From Dehalococcoidia bacterium (GTDB lineage: Bacteria > Chloroflexota > Dehalococcoidia > Dehalococcoidales > RBG-16-60-22): DNA of 13,964 bases. The notes under the pieces are model-generated. The model was given only the letters and a program-made list of their open reading frames with translations. It made no database searches and was not told where the DNA came from. Position 1 is the first letter of the stretch; each line of letters begins with the position of its first letter. A program made the position numbers and the translations under genes. Location: the NCBI GenBank assembly GCA_030615655.1, contig JAUWYU010000024.1, positions 1-13,964 of the forward strand. The letters are read 5' to 3'. Shown piece by piece: positions 13,805-13,964 of this stretch.

Positions 13805-13964
13805 ATGGGTAAGACCAGAGTGGGCATTATCAATGTTACCGGTTATGCCGGTGTTGAGTTGGCGCGACTGCTCTCTCAGCATCCGGAGGTAGAGCTTGCC
13901 TCGGTTACCGGACGCAGCGCTGCCGGGCAGCAACTGGGCGATGTCTTCCCCCACCTGGGGAGCG
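13805..13964 (+). CDS. argC: N-acetyl-gamma-glutamyl-phosphate reductase, N-terminal part
   Basis: Partial gene, cut by the right edge after 53 codons. The start M-G-K-T-R-V-G-I-I-N-V-T-G-Y-A-G-V-E-L-A-R-L-L matches the N-terminal Rossmann fold of ArgC (usual form G-A-S-G-Y-T-G-x-E-L-x-R-L), followed by H-P-E-V-E-L-A-S-V-T-G-R-S-A-A-G and F-P-H-L as in that family. The enzyme makes N-acetylglutamate semialdehyde with NADPH in arginine synthesis; a LysY-type homologue of lysine synthesis is the alternative. AGAGGA at 13791-13796 serves as ribosome site. An ATG at 13798 opens only a four-codon frame (M-E-N-G-stop) that ends at 13812, inside argC. Confidence 0.82.
   Translation, partial: MGKTRVGIINVTGYAGVELARLLSQHPEVELASVTGRSAAGQQLGDVFPHLGS

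Noticed and set aside
1..13964. CRISPR array, insertion sequence or rRNA
   Set aside because: No regularly spaced repeats, transposase motifs, terminal inverted repeats or rRNA-like sequence seen on either strand.

Overview
This is bacterial DNA: Shine-Dalgarno sites and sigma-70 type promoters are plain throughout. The gene set (a DUF951 protein, a short DUF5679-like zinc ribbon, a TreT-type trehalose synthase, a G/K-type phosphofructokinase and an HAE1-like RND pump with a D-N pair) reminds me of Chloroflexota, perhaps a Dehalococcoidia relative. That placement is inference from memory of the families; no marker gene in the window proves it.

Layout. Positions 2-3244 (+) hold the tail of an AbrB/SpoVT-type protein and a complete RND efflux permease, both GC-rich. 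From about 3250 to 5860 the DNA becomes visibly AT-rich and gene-poor. It holds a short secreted protein, a putative lipoprotein with a very strong terminator (4631-4662), a decayed reading frame on the minus strand (4728-5126, two internal TAA stops), a repeat-rich non-coding stretch, and the 5' half of a tRNA-Thr(CGT) on the minus strand (5603-5649) that still has a promoter but lacks its T arm and 3' acceptor strand. I read this segment as the scar of an integrated or rearranged element.

After it come a stand-alone CheY-like response regulator (+, 5945-6376) behind a near-consensus promoter, and a minus-strand gene string in the order SWIM zinc-finger protein, pyrF, DUF951 protein, dinB. 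pyrF, the DUF951 gene and dinB are tightly spaced (13 nt gap, then a 1 nt overlap).

The right part (+) is a sugar-metabolism block: a TreT-type trehalose synthase, 6-phosphofructokinase and a class II fructose-bisphosphate aldolase. The last two catalyse consecutive glycolytic steps and lie 9 nt apart. The kinase has an exact-consensus promoter so close to its ATG that its mRNA should be leaderless. A hairpin at 13357-13389 separates the aldolase from a convergent 46-residue zinc-ribbon gene on the minus strand. The window ends in the first 53 codons of argC, which has its own promoter.

I found no CRISPR array, complete insertion sequence, rRNA gene or intact tRNA. The best candidates for something unusual are the truncated tRNA with the AT-rich segment beside it, and the leaderless pfk transcript.
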